Source: Peptococcaceae bacterium
GTDB lineage: Bacteria; Bacillota; Peptococcia; Peptococcales; Peptococcaceae
Reading direction: 5' to 3'
Length of the DNA: 58,222 bases
Assembly (NCBI GenBank): GCA_017399005.1
Contig: JAFQEO010000005.1
Coordinates: 1-58,222 of the forward strand
Translations under genes and position numbers: made by a program
In this document: positions 27,529 to 35,536 of the stretch, in pieces
Layout of the letters: each line of letters starts with the position of its first letter
Numbering within the stretch: the stretch's first letter is position 1
Notes under the pieces: model-generated
The model's input: only the letters and a program-made list of their open reading frames with translations
What the model was told of the DNA's origin: nothing
Database searches by the model: none

Positions 27529-27572
27529 TAAAACTGTTTGCAATTCTTCTTTTCATTTCTATTCTGATTGGT

Positions 27573-27578
27573 TATAAT
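27573..27578 (+). promoter_or_regulatory. Predicted -10 box of the divergent plus-strand operon
   Basis: TATAAT lies 43 bases before the ATG of the 127-aa gene. The -35 region is weak (TTTCAT, 16 bases upstream). Confidence 0.4.
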
Positions 27579-27620
27579 GAAAACAGTATCACTTGCAAAT
27601 TCTGAAAGGAGTGCTTATTC

Positions 27621-28004
27621 ATGAATACTATTACAACTCAACTGCAACAGCTTCTTGCAGAACATGCCGAAGGGCTCAGCCCGGAACAGATTGCTTCCCT
27701 GCGTGTCCAGTGCATGGAAACAGTCAATCTTTTTTTTGATCAGCTGCCGGTGCAGCCACAGCCTGTCAGTCATTTGTCGGCACACGAAGTGACCGTTGAA
27801 ATTACAGATGAAACCTCTGGTCTGCTATATCGCCGCCAGCTGCCGATTGATTTCGAAGAAAACGGTAACGGCATCAAACTGACCGCTGAAGATTTATACG
27901 GGAAACCGTTGCAAATGGTTTTTTACACTGCAGAAAGTATTCGCCGTATCAACGACCTGATGGGCAAAGGCCCGGATGAAGACAAGTGTCATACACACTC
28001 CTGA
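27621..28004 (+). CDS. Hypothetical protein divergent to the aldehyde oxidoreductase
   Basis: The product has 127 residues; the ATG follows GAAAGGAG. I do not recognise a family. It is soluble and acidic, with an N-terminal helical part (ITTQLQQLLAEHAEGLSPEQIASLRVQCMETVNLFFDQLP) and then a beta-rich part (HEVTVEITDETSGLLYRRQLPIDFEENGNGIKLTAEDLYGKPLQMVFYTAESIRRINDL), and it ends DEDKCHTHS. It is the first gene of the group with XdhC and MoeA homologues, and its promoter lies back to back with that of the aldehyde oxidoreductase, so a role in maturation of that enzyme is a reasonable guess. Confidence 0.7.
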   Translation: MNTITTQLQQLLAEHAEGLSPEQIASLRVQCMETVNLFFDQLPVQPQPVSHLSAHEVTVEITDETSGLLYRRQLPIDFEENGNGIKLTAEDLYGKPLQMVFYTAESIRRINDLMGKGPDEDKCHTHS

Positions 28005-28106
28005 TAGATATATGCGAACGGCATAACAAAAAACTACCATTCTATATAAGATATATCTATATTCGCAGTATAGCACAGGAAGAACCAGAAATAAAGAGGT
28101 GATTTT

Positions 28107-29111
28107 ATGAAAATACTTATTTCTTCCATAGCACGGGTTATTCAAAATAAAGAAAACTGCATGTTGCTTTCGGTAATCGCCGGCTCCGGTTCTACACCGC
28201 GAGGAGCTGGAGCAAAAATGGCTGTTTTTGCTGACGGAAGCTCTATTGGCACTATTGGAGGCGGAGCTCTGGAATATAAATCACAGCAGATGGCCGTGGA
28301 GGCATTGCAGAAAAAACAGAGTTATACCATGGAATTTAAACTACATCCGAATCAGGTTGCAGATCTGGGCATGGTATGCGGTGGTGATGTTGAAGTATAT
28401 TTTCAATATGTTGATGCCTCAAAACCCGAAACGCTTGCATTGCTCATGCAGCTTTCAGATGCACTGGAGCAAAACACGGACAGCTGGCTTGTGACCCGAA
28501 TTTCCAGAAATGGACACTGGGCAGAGCAGACAATCCTTACCGACCGCAGAAAGCTGGCACAAATGGGATTTCCATCGCCATTAACCAATAAAACGGCTAT
28601 CGTGACATACGAAGGCAGCAAATATTACGCTGAACCATTCCAGACATCCGGCCGGGTATACATTTTCGGCGGCGGACATATCAGTAAAAGTCTGGTACCG
28701 GTTTTATATCCGCTCGGTTTTCGCAGCGTTGTAATTGATGACAAACCGGAATTTTCGAATAAAACACGCTTTCCGCTGGCAGAAGAAACGATTCTGGCTC
28801 CGTTCACAGATTATTCAAAGGCTGTCCAGATTCAGTCTTCCGACTATATTATCATTATGACCCGGGGACATGCCAATGACTACGATGTGCTGGTGCAGGC
28901 ATTACGGACAGAGGCCTGTTATATTGGCATGATTGGAAGCCGCAGCAAGCTGAAAACCACCCGTGAAAAACTTCTTGCCGATGGTTTTTCTGATGATGAC
29001 TTCAACCGGGTACATGCCCCGATTGGTCTCTCTATCAAAGCGGTGACTCCAGAGGAAATTGCCATCAGCATTGCCTCGGAACTGATTCTGGTGCGGGCTG
29101 AACTCACCTGA
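28107..29111 (+). CDS. xdhC: XdhC/CoxI family molybdenum-hydroxylase maturation protein
   Basis: The 334-residue protein has the N-terminal XdhC/CoxI domain (CMLLSVIAGSGSTPRGAGAKMAVFADGSSIGTIGGGALEYK; DLGMVCGGDVEVYFQ) and the C-terminal Rossmann domain (VYIFGGGHISKSLVPVLYPLGFRSVVIDDKPEFSN, DYIIIMTRGHANDYDVLVQALR, YIGMIGSRSKL). XdhC binds and sulfurates the molybdenum cofactor and hands it to xanthine-oxidase-family enzymes, here the neighbouring aldehyde oxidoreductase. AGAGGTG precedes the ATG. The gap to the preceding gene is about 100 bases with no terminator, so both may share a transcript. Confidence 0.9.
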   Translation: MKILISSIARVIQNKENCMLLSVIAGSGSTPRGAGAKMAVFADGSSIGTIGGGALEYKSQQMAVEALQKKQSYTMEFKLHPNQVADLGMVCGGDVEVYFQYVDASKPETLALLMQLSDALEQNTDSWLVTRISRNGHWAEQTILTDRRKLAQMGFPSPLTNKTAIVTYEGSKYYAEPFQTSGRVYIFGGGHISKSLVPVLYPLGFRSVVIDDKPEFSNKTRFPLAEETILAPFTDYSKAVQIQSSDYIIIMTRGHANDYDVLVQALRTEACYIGMIGSRSKLKTTREKLLADGFSDDDFNRVHAPIGLSIKAVTPEEIAISIASELILVRAELT

Positions 29112-29220
29112 TAACAATTCAAGCCATGCTTTTATATACAGCCTGAACTGCCGGACACAGAACAGGCTAAAACTTAAATATACAATCGTTTTTTACAAAC
29201 GGTTGCCGGGAGAGGATTTT

Positions 29221-30243
29221 ATGAAGTTAATCAAAACAACCGATGCAGTCGGTCATGTACTTTGTCACGATCTGACACGGATTGTCAAAGGTGTCATTAA
29301 AGACGCAGTTTTTCGCAAAGGCCACATCATTACGGAAGAAGACATTCCTGTACTACTCTCGATGGGCAAAGACCATCTTTATATCTGGGAGAAAAAAGAA
29401 GGGATGCTTCACGAAAACGAAGCTGCTGAAATTCTTTATAATATCTGTAAAAATGACCATATGACACCGACACCGGTAAAAGAGGGCAAAATCGAACTGG
29501 TCGCTGCAGAAGACGGTCTGTTAAAAATTGATGTAGAACGGTTAAATGCTATCAATGCACTGGGCGATATTATGATTGCCACACGCCACAGTAACTTTCC
29601 TGTAAAAAAAGGGGACAAAATTGCCGGTACTCGTGTAGTTCCACTGATTATCGAGAAAGAGAAGCTGGATAAAGCAGTAGAATTAGCCGGTGATAAACCA
29701 TTGATGGAAATCCTGCCGTTTAAACATAAAAAAGCCGGTGTGGTAACCACCGGTAATGAAGTATTTCACGGACGAATCAAAGATACTTTCGGGCCTGTCG
29801 TATTTCAAAAGCTGCGTGAATACGATGCTGAAATTCTAGGCCAGACCATCTGCGATGATAACCCGGAACGCATCAGCAAAGCCATCAATGATTTTATTGA
29901 AGCCGGAGCCGATATTATCTGCTGTACCGGCGGTATGAGTGTAGACCCGGACGATACAACACCAAGCGCTATAAAAAAATCCGGTGCGGAAATTGTATCT
30001 TACGGAGCTCCTGTACTGCCTGGGGCAATGTTTTTACTGGCATATCACGAAAAAGGCCATGTGCCGATTGTGGGGCTTCCAGGCTGCGTCATGTATGCAA
30101 AGCGTACTATTTTTGATTTAGTGCTGCCTCGTATTATGGCAGATGAAACCCTGACTCCGCATGATTTAGCACTTTTAGGGCACGGCGGTTTATGCCTCAA
30201 CTGTACCACCTGTCATTTCCCGAACTGCGGATTCGGCAAATAA
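29221..30243 (+). CDS. MoeA-like molybdopterin-binding protein with Cys-rich tail
   Basis: The product has 340 residues from ATG 29221 behind GGGAGAGG (the frame opens at 29203). The C-terminal two-thirds is a MogA/MoeA-type fold: KKAGVVTTGNEVFHGRIKDTFGPVVFQKLREYDAEILGQTICDDNPERISKAINDFIEAGADIICCTGGMSVDPDDTTPSAIKKSGAEIVSYGAPVLPGAMFLLAY with the GG(M/T)S loop. The last residues (GGLCLNCTTCHFPNCGFGK) hold four Cys and probably bind a metal. It would act in molybdenum insertion or cofactor handling for the aldehyde oxidoreductase. The leader 29112-29220 holds two small hairpins (AGCCTG/CAGGCT; AATCGTTT/AAACGGTT) but no recognisable Moco riboswitch. Confidence 0.85.
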   Translation: MKLIKTTDAVGHVLCHDLTRIVKGVIKDAVFRKGHIITEEDIPVLLSMGKDHLYIWEKKEGMLHENEAAEILYNICKNDHMTPTPVKEGKIELVAAEDGLLKIDVERLNAINALGDIMIATRHSNFPVKKGDKIAGTRVVPLIIEKEKLDKAVELAGDKPLMEILPFKHKKAGVVTTGNEVFHGRIKDTFGPVVFQKLREYDAEILGQTICDDNPERISKAINDFIEAGADIICCTGGMSVDPDDTTPSAIKKSGAEIVSYGAPVLPGAMFLLAYHEKGHVPIVGLPGCVMYAKRTIFDLVLPRIMADETLTPHDLALLGHGGLCLNCTTCHFPNCGFGK

Positions 30244-30263
30244 GATAATATAATTCATAAAAT

Positions 30264-30420
30264 AAGAACAGACAGATATTGTAAAACAGCGCATTCGAAA
30301 ACAAGACGGACTTTGACGAAAAATGTTCAGCTGTGATGGATGGTCAATCCATCAAAAGCGAACATTTGAGGAAATGTCCGGATATTTGAGGAAAGCTGTG
30401 AAACAATACTGTCTGTTCTT
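30264..30420 (+). ncRNA. Structured intergenic element, copy A (candidate RNA family)
   Basis: The outer stem pairs 30264-30282 with 30403-30420 (18 bp, one bulged A). Inside it are ACAGC/GCTGT (30286-30290 with 30395-30399), GGAC/GTCC (30308-30311 with 30376-30379), AAATGTTC/GAACATTT (30321-30328 with 30360-30367) and a 7-bp hairpin GATGGAT/ATCCATC. Conserved single-stranded segments are shared with the copy at 53972-54131, for example ATTCGAAAAC and GATATTTGAGGA. It lies between convergent genes and is followed by T-rich sequence on both sides, so it may also end transcription. Confidence 0.6.
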
Positions 30421-30461
30421 CTTTTTATTACAAATATCATTTATGACAAAGAGGAGCTTGA

Positions 30462-31133
30462 TTATACAAACGGTTCAACTGCACGACCCTGTTCCAGATA
30501 TAATCTATGGTCAGCAAACAAATCACTTTCTTTCGGGTCGTGACTGATTAAAATAATCGGCATCTGCATCTGCTGTTTTAAATCAAGAAATTCCTGATAT
30601 ACGATTTTTTTTGTTTTCAGATCCAGAGCCGAGAAAGGCTCGTCCAGAAGCAGTAAATCCGGTTTTGTTACAATGGCACGTGCCAGAGCTGTACGCTGTT
30701 TTTCACCGCCGGAAATCTGATACGGATATTTTTTTCGTAAATGCCCGATGCGGAATGTATCCAGAATATATTCCATATACTGCAGCATTTCCTCTCGTTT
30801 TTCCTTCATTTTGTACTCGGATTGATTTTTTAACCCGTACAGAATGTTCTTCTCAACCGTCATATTGGGAAACAGCGCATAATTCTGAAACACATAGCCG
30901 ATGTTTCTATTTTGCACCGGAATATTTATGCTCTGATTACTGTTATATACAACACGATTATTTACCGCAACAATGCCGTTATCAGGTGTTAAAAGCCCGG
31001 ATATACAGTTTAAAATCGTGCTTTTACCCGAGCCTGATTCCCCCTGAATCACCAGAACACCATCAGGAAAAGAGCAGGATACATCCAGCAGAAACTGATC
31101 AAGCTGTTTTTTTAATGTAAAGGATACACTCAT
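30462..31133 (-). CDS. modC: Molybdate ABC transporter ATP-binding protein
   Basis: The product has about 223 residues from ATG 31133. It shows Walker A (GESGSGKST), Q-loop (GYVFQNYALFPNMTVEKNILYGL), signature (QISGGEKQRTALARAIVTKPDLLLLDEPFSALD) and H-loop (LISHDPKESDLFADH). It is shorter than typical ModC (about 350) because it lacks the C-terminal TOBE domain; a TOBE domain occurs instead in the divergent regulator. It is the last gene of modABC, 10 bases after modB. Confidence 0.9.
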   Translation of the reverse strand: MSVSFTLKKQLDQFLLDVSCSFPDGVLVIQGESGSGKSTILNCISGLLTPDNGIVAVNNRVVYNSNQSINIPVQNRNIGYVFQNYALFPNMTVEKNILYGLKNQSEYKMKEKREEMLQYMEYILDTFRIGHLRKKYPYQISGGEKQRTALARAIVTKPDLLLLDEPFSALDLKTKKIVYQEFLDLKQQMQMPIILISHDPKESDLFADHRLYLEQGRAVEPFV

Positions 31134-31142
31134 TTCCCGCAC

Positions 31143-31808
31143 CTACTTTCCAAGGTAATTACGTTTTTCCAGCCATTTATTCAGTGTAAAAATCAGTACA
31201 AAACTGAAAATCGTCATCATCATAACCAGCATATTGGCCTCTGAAGTATTGCCGGTTTCCACCGCATAATAAATTGCCGTCGGCATGGTCTGGGTTTTTC
31301 CAGGAATGTTGCCAGCCACCATTAATGTGGCACCAAATTCCCCGATTGCACGGCAGAAAGCAAGCACAATGCCGCTGATAATGCCCGGCCATGCAAGTGG
31401 AAATGTGATGGTGCAAAAAATGCGAAACTCACTGCTTCCCAGTGTTTTTGCAGCTTTTTCATATGCCGGATCTATATTTAAAAAAGCAGCTTTGGCATTC
31501 TGATACATAAGCGGCAGCGATACAATGCACGCTGCAATAACCGCTGCATACCATGTAAAAATAATTTTAAAGCCAAATAAATCAATCAATACACTGCCGA
31601 TTACCCCCCGTTTTCCTAACAGCATCAGCAGAAAATAACCGGTTACAGAAGGCGGCAGAATCATAGGCAGCGTAATCAGTGTTTCCCAGATATTTTTACC
31701 AGGCACACACTTTCTGTTTAATATATACGCCAGCAGAACCCCGAAAAAGAAAGAGAATATGGTAGCAATCGATGCAATTTTTAAAGATAATAACACTGGC
31801 CCCCACAT
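31143..31808 (-). CDS. modB: Molybdate ABC transporter permease
   Basis: The product has about 221 residues from ATG 31808 behind AAAGGAGAG; the frame opens at 31829. It has five or six membrane helices. The permease loop reads AAKTLGSSEFRIFCTITFPLAWPGIISGIVLAFCRAIGEFGATLMVAGNIPGKTQTMPTAIYYAVETG, which is the ModB/CysT-type EAA region with the ModB-typical GATLMVAGNIPGKTQTMPTAIY. It is encoded between modA and modC. It forms the membrane channel for molybdate (or tungstate). Confidence 0.92.
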   Translation of the reverse strand: MWGPVLLSLKIASIATIFSFFFGVLLAYILNRKCVPGKNIWETLITLPMILPPSVTGYFLLMLLGKRGVIGSVLIDLFGFKIIFTWYAAVIAACIVSLPLMYQNAKAAFLNIDPAYEKAAKTLGSSEFRIFCTITFPLAWPGIISGIVLAFCRAIGEFGATLMVAGNIPGKTQTMPTAIYYAVETGNTSEANMLVMMMTIFSFVLIFTLNKWLEKRNYLGK

Positions 31809-31916
31809 ATTTCTCTCTCCTTTTGGCATTCTGCCTGATTTTCACTTCTGTTTTATTTTACAGATTTACTTTTACCGATTTATTTGTAACATCTGATTTT
31901 TCGATATGTTCAAATA

Positions 31917-32696
31917 CTACAAAACGGTAAAACCGTATTTTTCGAACACAGCTTTCGCCGCATCACTTTCTAAAAATGCATAGAAATCAGCAGCAGCTTT
32001 CGGCTGTGGTGCATTGGTCATAATCGCTGCCGGATAATTCACAGCCGTGTAATATGCAGCCGGTGCATCGCCGATAATTACACCGTTTTCCATCAGTATC
32101 GCATCGGTACGATATACAAACCCTGCATCGGCATCCCCGCCATCCACATATTCCAGTACAGCCCGTACATTTTTGGCATATACCAGTTTCGGCTGAATGT
32201 CTTCTTTGATGTCCATATTGGCAAACAATTCTTCTGCATACTGCCCTGCAGGAACATCATTCGGTTCACCGATTGCTACCAGTGAAATACCATCATCCAG
32301 TAAAGACTGCACATCTGTAATCACTTCTGCTTTTTCCGCAGATGCAATCAGAGTCAGAGAATTACTCAGCAAATCTCTGCGGGTTTCTGTATTCACTGCA
32401 CCTTCCTGCTCCAGTTCATCCATGTGTTTCTGATTAGCCGAGATGAAAATATCACAGTCAGCACCTTCTGCAATCTGTTTTTTCAGAGTACCGGAGCCTT
32501 CATAAACCGGCACAACCTGATAATCATATTCATTTTCATATAACGTGATGATTTCGTTCAGGCAGTCTGTCAAACTTGACGCTGCAAATACATAAATTTC
32601 AGCTGGAGCCTGCTCCTCATTCTGCTGCCCTCCGCATCCTGCCACTAAAATCATAGCCAGACACAAAACCAGTAACACTGCCAGTTTCTTTTTCAT
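31917..32696 (-). CDS. modA: Molybdate-binding lipoprotein
   Basis: The product has about 259 residues from ATG 32696 (AAAGGA site). It has a lipoprotein signal peptide (KKKLAVLLVLCLAMILVAGCGGQQ, lipobox VAGC) and the substrate-binding fold typical of ModA: IYVFAASSLTDCLNEIITLYE, FISANQKHMDELEQEGAV, LLSNSLTLIASAEK, GDADAGFVYRTDAILM. The ASSLT and FISA/SANQ segments match oxyanion-binding positions of ModA. It is first of modABC; the promoter carries 10-bp direct repeats, probably sites for the divergent regulator. Confidence 0.92.
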   Translation of the reverse strand: MKKKLAVLLVLCLAMILVAGCGGQQNEEQAPAEIYVFAASSLTDCLNEIITLYENEYDYQVVPVYEGSGTLKKQIAEGADCDIFISANQKHMDELEQEGAVNTETRRDLLSNSLTLIASAEKAEVITDVQSLLDDGISLVAIGEPNDVPAGQYAEELFANMDIKEDIQPKLVYAKNVRAVLEYVDGGDADAGFVYRTDAILMENGVIIGDAPAAYYTAVNYPAAIMTNAPQPKAAADFYAFLESDAAKAVFEKYGFTVL

Positions 32697-32730
32697 AAGC
32701 ACTGTCCTTTCCGTTTTTCGCCTTTATAAA

Positions 32731-32758
32731 CCAAACTAAACCAAACTAAAACTAACTA
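32731..32758. promoter_or_regulatory. Direct-repeat operator between modA and the HTH-TOBE gene
   Basis: CCAAACTAAA occurs twice head to tail, followed by the imperfect third copy ACTAACTA, with a 10-base period (about one helix turn). It lies at or just after the predicted modA transcription start, where a bound protein would block transcription. Confidence 0.55.
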
Positions 32759-32765
32759 TATTGAA

Positions 32766-32795
32766 ATTATATAAACAAATCTGATATTATGTCAA
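32766..32795 (-). promoter_or_regulatory. Predicted modABC promoter
   Basis: On the minus strand exact TTGACA (32795-32790) and exact TATAAT (32771-32766) are 18 bases apart. Confidence 0.75.
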
Positions 32796-32941
32796 GATAT
32801 TTCCGGCAGAACCTTGCAATTGAATCTTGCCTGCTGCACCGGGTTTCTATATAATAAAAACAGATAGAAAGAATCTGACGCAAATGATAGCCTTCGCAAA
32901 GGCTATTACCGATACGCCCTTTTGAAACGAGGTGACGCTCC

Positions 32942-33478
32942 ATGAACGAAGAATTGTTCACACCGGAAGAGGTAGCAGCAAAACTGAAGCTGTCTAAATA
33001 CACCATTTACGAAATGATTAAACGAGGCGACCTGGAAGCGCATCGCATTGGCCGGGGCCTGCGCATCAGTGCAAAACAGCTGGAAATGTATCTGAATCCG
33101 GATACCGCCAGTAATCAGGCGGTAAATACATTTCAGGCTCTGCTGATAGAAACCGATAACGGCAGATATGCAAAACTGTCAGGCAGTGATGTTATGTTTC
33201 ATGTTTCCACAAATCTCACCGGAACGGTGCAGGTATGTATTGAACCGGAAAATATTATTATCAGCCAGACAAAGCTAATCTGCAGCGCACGGAATGTGCA
33301 TAAAGGTACCGTTTCTTCCATTATACAGCAGGAAAACCGCTGTATGGTTGTACTTGATATTGGTATTCCTCTTCATGTGGCGCTTACTCCTTACTCCGTA
33401 CAGGAAATGGGGATAAAGCCTGGCGATACGCTCTATGCTATTTTCAAATCCATGTCGGTTAAAGTAACCGAACGATAA
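32942..33478 (+). CDS. HTH (excisionase-type) plus TOBE domain regulator of molybdate genes
   Basis: The 178-residue protein has an N-terminal helix-turn-helix of the excisionase/MerR-like HTH_17 type (LFTPEEVAAKLKLSKYTIYEMIKRGDLEAHRIGRGLRISAKQLEMYL). Residues about 110-176 form a molybdate-binding TOBE domain (SARNVHKGTVSSIIQQENRCMVVLDIGIPLHVALTPYSVQEMGIKPGDTLYAIFKSMSVKV). Between them, residues 65-105 look like a degenerate TOBE-like strand set (ALLIETDNGRYAKLSGSDVMFHVS...IEPENIIIS). It is divergent from modA and is probably a functional analogue of ModE: it senses molybdate and acts on the direct repeats at 32731-32758. Confidence 0.88.
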   Translation: MNEELFTPEEVAAKLKLSKYTIYEMIKRGDLEAHRIGRGLRISAKQLEMYLNPDTASNQAVNTFQALLIETDNGRYAKLSGSDVMFHVSTNLTGTVQVCIEPENIIISQTKLICSARNVHKGTVSSIIQQENRCMVVLDIGIPLHVALTPYSVQEMGIKPGDTLYAIFKSMSVKVTER

Positions 33479-33493
33479 TGCCATATCCAGACG

Positions 33494-33531
33494 CAAAAAA
33501 ACCGCTGTCTTTTTTGAGACAGCGGTTTTTC
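33494..33531. terminator. Bidirectional terminator between the regulator gene and rny
   Basis: AAAAACCGCTGTCT and AGACAGCGGTTTTT form a long stem with A/T tails on both sides, between two convergent genes. Confidence 0.85.
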
Positions 33532-33553
33532 ATTTACTTCTGTATTGTACATC

Positions 33554-35086
33554 TTATTTTGCGTAGTCTACGGAACGGGTTTCGCGTACAACGACTACTT
33601 TAATCTGACCTGGATATTCCAGTTCTTTTTCAATGCGTTTTACAATATCGCGGGACAGTTTTACAGCACCGGCATCATCCACTTTATCCGGTTTCACCAT
33701 GATGCGGATTTCACGACCAGCCTGAATTGCGAAGGATTTGTCAACACCGTCAAATTCGTTGGCAATTTCCTCTAACTGTGCCAGACGTTTCAGATAAGAT
33801 TCCAGGGTTTCACGACGTGCACCCGGACGGGCAGCGGAAACAGCATCCGCAGCCGCTACTAACACAGCTTCCACACTCTGTGGATCCACATCACCATGAT
33901 GGGCTTCAATGGCATTGATAACCGCTTTGGATTCACGGTAGCGTTTTGCCAGATCAGCACCGATAGAGATATGAGGTCCTTCCACTTCGTGGTCAACAGC
34001 TTTGCCCAAATCATGCAGTAAACCGGCACGTTTTGCCAGCTGTACATCCACGCCCAGTTCGGCAGCCATCATACCAGCCAGATGCGCAACCTCGATAGAA
34101 TGGTTCAGCACATTCTGACCATAACTGGTTCTGTAACGCAGACGGCCCAGCAGTTTGATAATTTCCGGATGAAGGCCATGCACCCCTGTATCAAAGGTAG
34201 CGCGTTCCCCTTCTTCACGGATTTTCTGGTCAATCTCTTTCTGTGCGCGTTCCACCATTTCCTCAATGCGAGCCGGATGGATACGACCATCTACAATCAG
34301 TTTTTCCAGTGCTACACGGGCGATATCACGGCGGATAGGGTTAAAACCGGACAGAATAACCGCTTCCGGTGTATCATCGATAATTAAATCGATACCGGTC
34401 AGAGTTTCCAGTGTACGGATATTACGCCCTTCACGACCGATAATACGGCCTTTCATCTCATCATTCGGAAGTGCAACAACGGATACAGTGGTTTCCGCCA
34501 CATGATCAGCCGCACAGCGCTGAATTGCCAGAGAGATGATTTCTCTCGCTTTTTTATCAGCGGTTTCTTTTGCTGCAGCTTCCATGTCTTTAATCATAAT
34601 GGCAGTTTCATGCTGGATTTCTTCTTCAACTTTGCTCAGCAGCTGTTCTCTTGCCTCTTCCGAGGTTAAGCCGGCCAGACGTTCCAGTTCAGCCTCCTGC
34701 TTTGCATGTAACGCTTCCACATTCGCTTTGATTTTTTCAATCTGAGCCTCGGTTTTCTGCATGCTGTGCTCTTTCTGTTCCAGCGCTTCATACTTACGGT
34801 CCATAGACTCTTCTTTCTGAATCAGACGTTTTTCAGAACGCTGTAATTCCGCACGGCGCTCTTTTACTTCCTGTTCAGCTTCATTACGAATCTTGTAAGC
34901 CTCATCCTTTGCTTCCAGAATTGCTTCTTTACGGATAGCATCGGTATTTCTGGTGGCTTCCTCCATAATACGCGCTGCTTCCTCTTCCGCAGACTTGATT
35001 TTGGATTCGCCAACCTGTTTTCTCACAATATAGCCAGCTGCCAGACCAACTACGGCAGCAATGATAATATAAATAATCGTGGTCAT
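33554..35086 (-). CDS. rny: Ribonuclease Y
   Basis: The 510-residue protein has an N-terminal membrane anchor ([20 protein letters not shown]), a long coiled coil (about residues 25-190), a KH domain ([43 protein letters not shown]) and an HD domain ([46 protein letters not shown], with HD at the metal site). This is the full-length layout of RNase Y, the main mRNA-decay endonuclease of Firmicutes. AAGGAGG precedes the ATG. Upstream lies a candidate structured RNA with a terminator about 90 bases before the gene, which could also act as an attenuator. Confidence 0.96.
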   Translation of the reverse strand: MTTIIYIIIAAVVGLAAGYIVRKQVGESKIKSAEEEAARIMEEATRNTDAIRKEAILEAKDEAYKIRNEAEQEVKERRAELQRSEKRLIQKEESMDRKYEALEQKEHSMQKTEAQIEKIKANVEALHAKQEAELERLAGLTSEEAREQLLSKVEEEIQHETAIMIKDMEAAAKETADKKAREIISLAIQRCAADHVAETTVSVVALPNDEMKGRIIGREGRNIRTLETLTGIDLIIDDTPEAVILSGFNPIRRDIARVALEKLIVDGRIHPARIEEMVERAQKEIDQKIREEGERATFDTGVHGLHPEIIKLLGRLRYRTSYGQNVLNHSIEVAHLAGMMAAELGVDVQLAKRAGLLHDLGKAVDHEVEGPHISIGADLAKRYRESKAVINAIEAHHGDVDPQSVEAVLVAAADAVSAARPGARRETLESYLKRLAQLEEIANEFDGVDKSFAIQAGREIRIMVKPDKVDDAGAVKLSRDIVKRIEKELEYPGQIKVVVVRETRSVDYAK

Positions 35087-35177
35087 ATTGTTCGCAGTTC
35101 CTCCTTTCGTTCATACTTCTCTAAAAATTTGTTAAACCTTAGTAATAATAGAAGAATCGGCGTACCGGTTTTTCAAT

Positions 35178-35205
35178 AAAAAAAGCAAACCGGAGACCGA
35201 TTTGC
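35178..35205 (-). terminator. Intrinsic terminator of the RNA between recX and rny
   Basis: On the minus strand GCAAATCGG and CCGGTTTGC form a stem (one mismatch) with loop TCT, followed by seven T residues. Confidence 0.75.
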
Positions 35206-35375
35206 TGAAATTGCAAAGCAACGGTCAGCCAAATAGTCAGACCATTCCTTCATCCATATATAAATATGCAGTTCACAGTAATCTATTTATATGTTTCTTA
35301 CAGAATCAACCATGCTACAATTTTATATATACAACCTGCCAGGGACAGGTGCAATCTCAGACAATAACTCTTATC
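35178..35375 (-). ncRNA. Candidate structured RNA (about 195 nt) between recX and rny
   Basis: A TTGACA (35410-35405) and TAAAAT (35387-35382) pair spaced 17 bases predicts a start near 35375, and a strong terminator ends at 35178. Near the 5' end CTGAGATTGC (35360-35351) pairs fully, with one wobble, with GCAATTTCAG (35214-35205) just before the terminator, making a closing stem. Inside are a hairpin ACCTG/CAGGT and a helix formed by TATATAAA/TTTATATA. Size and closing stem resemble 6S RNA, but I cannot confirm the class. An rny leader with an attenuator is the alternative. Confidence 0.5.
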
Positions 35376-35381
35376 TATATA

Positions 35382-35410
35382 ATTTTATAAGTTCTAGTAT
35401 CACCTGTCAA
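35382..35410 (-). promoter_or_regulatory. Predicted promoter of the recX-rny intergenic RNA
   Basis: Exact TTGACA and TAAAAT with a 17-base spacer on the minus strand, about 295 bases upstream of rny. Confidence 0.65.
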
Positions 35411-35536
35411 GTGGCATATTTAAACTTAAAAATTATTATCGCACAATCCCGGCTGGTTCTGTTTCATTTTATTCGATTGTATTTCTCAATCGCATTTCAT
35501 TTTACTCTGTCTGTCCTGCCATTTTCAATTCCGTTT

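Noticed and set aside
29112-29220. A molybdenum cofactor riboswitch before the MoeA-like gene
   Set aside because: Only two small hairpins are present; the conserved motif of the Moco riboswitch is missing.
30264-30420. Element A read as an ordinary bidirectional terminator only
   Set aside because: A simple terminator would not explain the multi-helix interior shared with copy B or the conserved single strands; a terminator role may be additional.
35178-35375. A T-box leader before rny
   Set aside because: The T-box core sequence is absent, and rny is not a tRNA-related gene.
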